Origin: Bradyrhizobium erythrophlei
GTDB lineage: Bacteria; Pseudomonadota; Alphaproteobacteria; Rhizobiales; Xanthobacteraceae
DNA length: 64,000 nucleotides
Direction: 5' to 3'
Assembly (NCBI RefSeq): GCF_900129425.1
Contig: NZ_LT670817.1
Span: 434,001-498,000, forward strand
A program made the position numbers and the translations under genes. The notes beneath the pieces are model-generated. The model ran no database searches and was not told the origin of the DNA. It worked only from the letters and a program-made list of their open reading frames with translations. Numbering within the stretch: the first letter of the stretch is position 1; every line of letters begins with the position of its first letter. This document shows, in pieces, positions 62,626 through 64,000 of this stretch.

Positions 62626-64000
62626 ATGGCATCTCAGAAAGGGCAAGTCGTATCCAGCGCGAGAATAGGTGAAGTTTCCATAAACCTCGACAAATTGAAC
62701 AACGCACTCCAGGGAGCCATCGCTGAATCTTTGCGCCAGCTGACGCAGGAAACGCGAGGGACGGCGAAGATTGCGGTGGTGAAGACCGTGGCACCGGCGG
62801 AGGCGGAGGCGGAGAGAATCCAGATCTACGAGGACGACCCGTTCCTCGAGGCGGTGGCTGGCTCAAGCCCCGTCGCTGCCGACCCCATTCGGGTCGACGA
62901 GCCCTCCGACGCGCAGACATTGCTCCAAACACAAATCATCGGGCAGCAACCTGACCCGCAAGTTTACCAGCCTTCCACTGCGGAATTCCGCTACTGGAAT
63001 GCGGACTCCGCATTGGCTCGGGCGATCAACTTCTGGGGCCCGTTGCTTCCCAGCGGCACGCAGTGGTCAGCCGATCAGCAGCCGATGCAGGTCAATGTGG
63101 ACGAGGGGGAAGACTTCAACGCCTTCTATGCCCGAGAAAGCGGGCTCAACTTCTTCCATGGGCAGGTCGATAACGTCGCTCCGCCCGTGACGGTCTTCTC
63201 CTGCGCAAGTCCCGACGTGTCCTGCCATGAGCTCGGCCACGCAATACTCGACGCAGTGAAACCCGAACTTTTCAACGCGATGAGCCTGGAGGTCGCCGCC
63301 TTCCATGAGGGCTTTGGCGACGTCAGCGCGATGCTTTCCAAGCTCCAACTAGCCCCGCTACGTGACCTCGTGCTCCAGCAAACCCGCGGACACCTGGGTT
63401 CGAACTCGCGACTCTCCCAGCTCGCACGCCAACTCGGCTGGGCCATCCGGGTCCAGGTCGATCCCACAGCTGTGGACCGCGACTGTCTTCGGAATACCTC
63501 CAACAACTTCTTCTACCGGGATCCCGCCGGCCTGCCGCCGATGGCTCCCGCCACACAGCTCTCTTCGGAGCCACACTCGTTCTCTCGCGTATTTTCCGGT
63601 GCGTTCCTTGACGTGCTGGCCGCCATGTTCAAGATCGGGCCAGCCAGTTTTGCCGGGACCGACTCTGACAAGCTTCTCGCCGTCGCGGTCGACGCAGGGA
63701 AGCTCCTCATCGAGGGAGTGCGGGTGGCTTCCGTGGCGCCGGGCTTCTACAGCCAGGTTGCCGCGGGAATGATCCAGGCTGATCAGTCCCTCACCGGAGG
63801 GCGTTACCGGACGGCCCTTACGAGCAGCTTTGTCCAGCGCGGTATCCTCTCCCCCACGGCAGCTATGTCCCTTGTCCGGACTTTACGGGAGCACAGCGAC
63901 TCCTTCGGCGTTACCGGACGTGCGCCGAGCCGTCAGCAGCTTCAGTTCGAGGGCGAAGGCGACGGATACAAGAAGACCGCGCAAGACGCCCCGAACCTTC
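62626..64000 (+). CDS. Cytoplasmic M4-like gluzincin metallopeptidase, C-terminus beyond window
   Basis: Open from the ATG at 62626 (GGAGGGA six bases upstream) through the window end, at least 458 residues. No signal peptide or propeptide of the secreted thermolysins is seen; the N-terminal ~110 residues are polar. Zinc motif: H201-E202-x-x-H205 in SCHELGHAILDA, third ligand E228 in FHEGFGDVSAML, 26 residues after E202, the spacing of M4-type gluzincins. H317 in EPHSFSRVFSGAFLDVL matches the thermolysin catalytic His region. Codon use is richer in CTC, TCC and ACG-type codons than neighbours. Probably an intracellular protease; it is divergent from the CHAT gene if the IS-bounded segment is removed. 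Confidence 0.85.
   Translation, partial: MASQKGQVVSSARIGEVSINLDKLNNALQGAIAESLRQLTQETRGTAKIAVVKTVAPAEAEAERIQIYEDDPFLEAVAGSSPVAADPIRVDEPSDAQTLLQTQIIGQQPDPQVYQPSTAEFRYWNADSALARAINFWGPLLPSGTQWSADQQPMQVNVDEGEDFNAFYARESGLNFFHGQVDNVAPPVTVFSCASPDVSCHELGHAILDAVKPELFNAMSLEVAAFHEGFGDVSAMLSKLQLAPLRDLVLQQTRGHLGSNSRLSQLARQLGWAIRVQVDPTAVDRDCLRNTSNNFFYRDPAGLPPMAPATQLSSEPHSFSRVFSGAFLDVLAAMFKIGPASFAGTDSDKLLAVAVDAGKLLIEGVRVASVAPGFYSQVAAGMIQADQSLTGGRYRTALTSSFVQRGILSPTAAMSLVRTLREHSDSFGVTGRAPSRQQLQFEGEGDGYKKTAQDAPNL

Noticed and set aside
1..64000. CRISPR arrays, tRNA and rRNA genes
   Set aside because: I saw no regularly spaced direct repeats and no tRNA cloverleaf or rRNA-like stretch; the repeats present are palindromic intergenic elements. 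A dedicated tRNA scan would be needed to exclude a missed tRNA.

Overview
The window looks like chromosomal DNA of a high-GC alphaproteobacterium of the Bradyrhizobium/Rhodopseudomonas group. The evidence is the gene order (tldD-lepB; coxB-coxA-ctaB-coxF-ctaG-coxC-DUF983-SURF1; thrC-M16 peptidase; split atpI-atpB-atpE-atpF'-atpF), a 5-aminolevulinate synthase for C4 heme synthesis, and several interspersed repeats that I remember as typical of Bradyrhizobium intergenic regions. That taxonomic call rests on memory of families, not on a search.

Layout. 1-4.3 kb: end of a PAN-domain protein, lepB and tldD, a decayed DUF433/PIN-like toxin pair, a MITE-like repeat and an IalB-type protein. 4.8-11.3 kb: a complete aa3-type cytochrome c oxidase operon with its heme A and copper assembly genes. 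11.3-14.7 kb: an apparent insert with two PilZ proteins and a MASE4 histidine kinase, bounded by a partial duplication of the SURF1 3' end. 14.9-18.7 kb: a large MscS channel and about 1.4 kb of repeats. 18.8-23 kb: thrC, an M16 peptidase, a GNAT enzyme and a lipoprotein. 23-25.7 kb: the Fo half of ATP synthase. 26-30 kb: a DsbA-like isomerase, a coiled-coil secreted protein, a YjbQ protein and an MHS-type transporter. 30-34.3 kb: a LuxR regulator and a transporter-fused hybrid kinase resembling CrbR/CrbS. 34.4-37.6 kb: small genes, an XRE regulator and hemA with a textbook FNR/FixK box. 37.6-41.9 kb: a tripartite drug-efflux operon. 42-46.5 kb: an MBL hydrolase, a chemoreceptor and an outer-membrane barrel. 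47-50.9 kb: a bo3-type quinol oxidase operon (cyoABCD). Two terminal oxidases and FixK-type control of heme synthesis suggest a cell adjusting respiration to oxygen.

51-64 kb is the accessory part. A 1221-residue protein carries two separate caspase-like His/Cys dyads (a CHAT-type domain and a C-terminal C25/CHAT-like domain) and is followed in the same direction by a two-HKD phospholipase D-family protein. Beyond a composite-transposon-like segment lies a divergently read, apparently cytoplasmic gluzincin metallopeptidase that runs off the window. The segment consists of two broken copies of one IS element around a YncE-like propeller, a tandem DUF305 protein and gene debris. The dual-protease plus PLD pair, perhaps with the metallopeptidase, is the best candidate here for an undescribed conflict or cell-death system. 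That function is inference.
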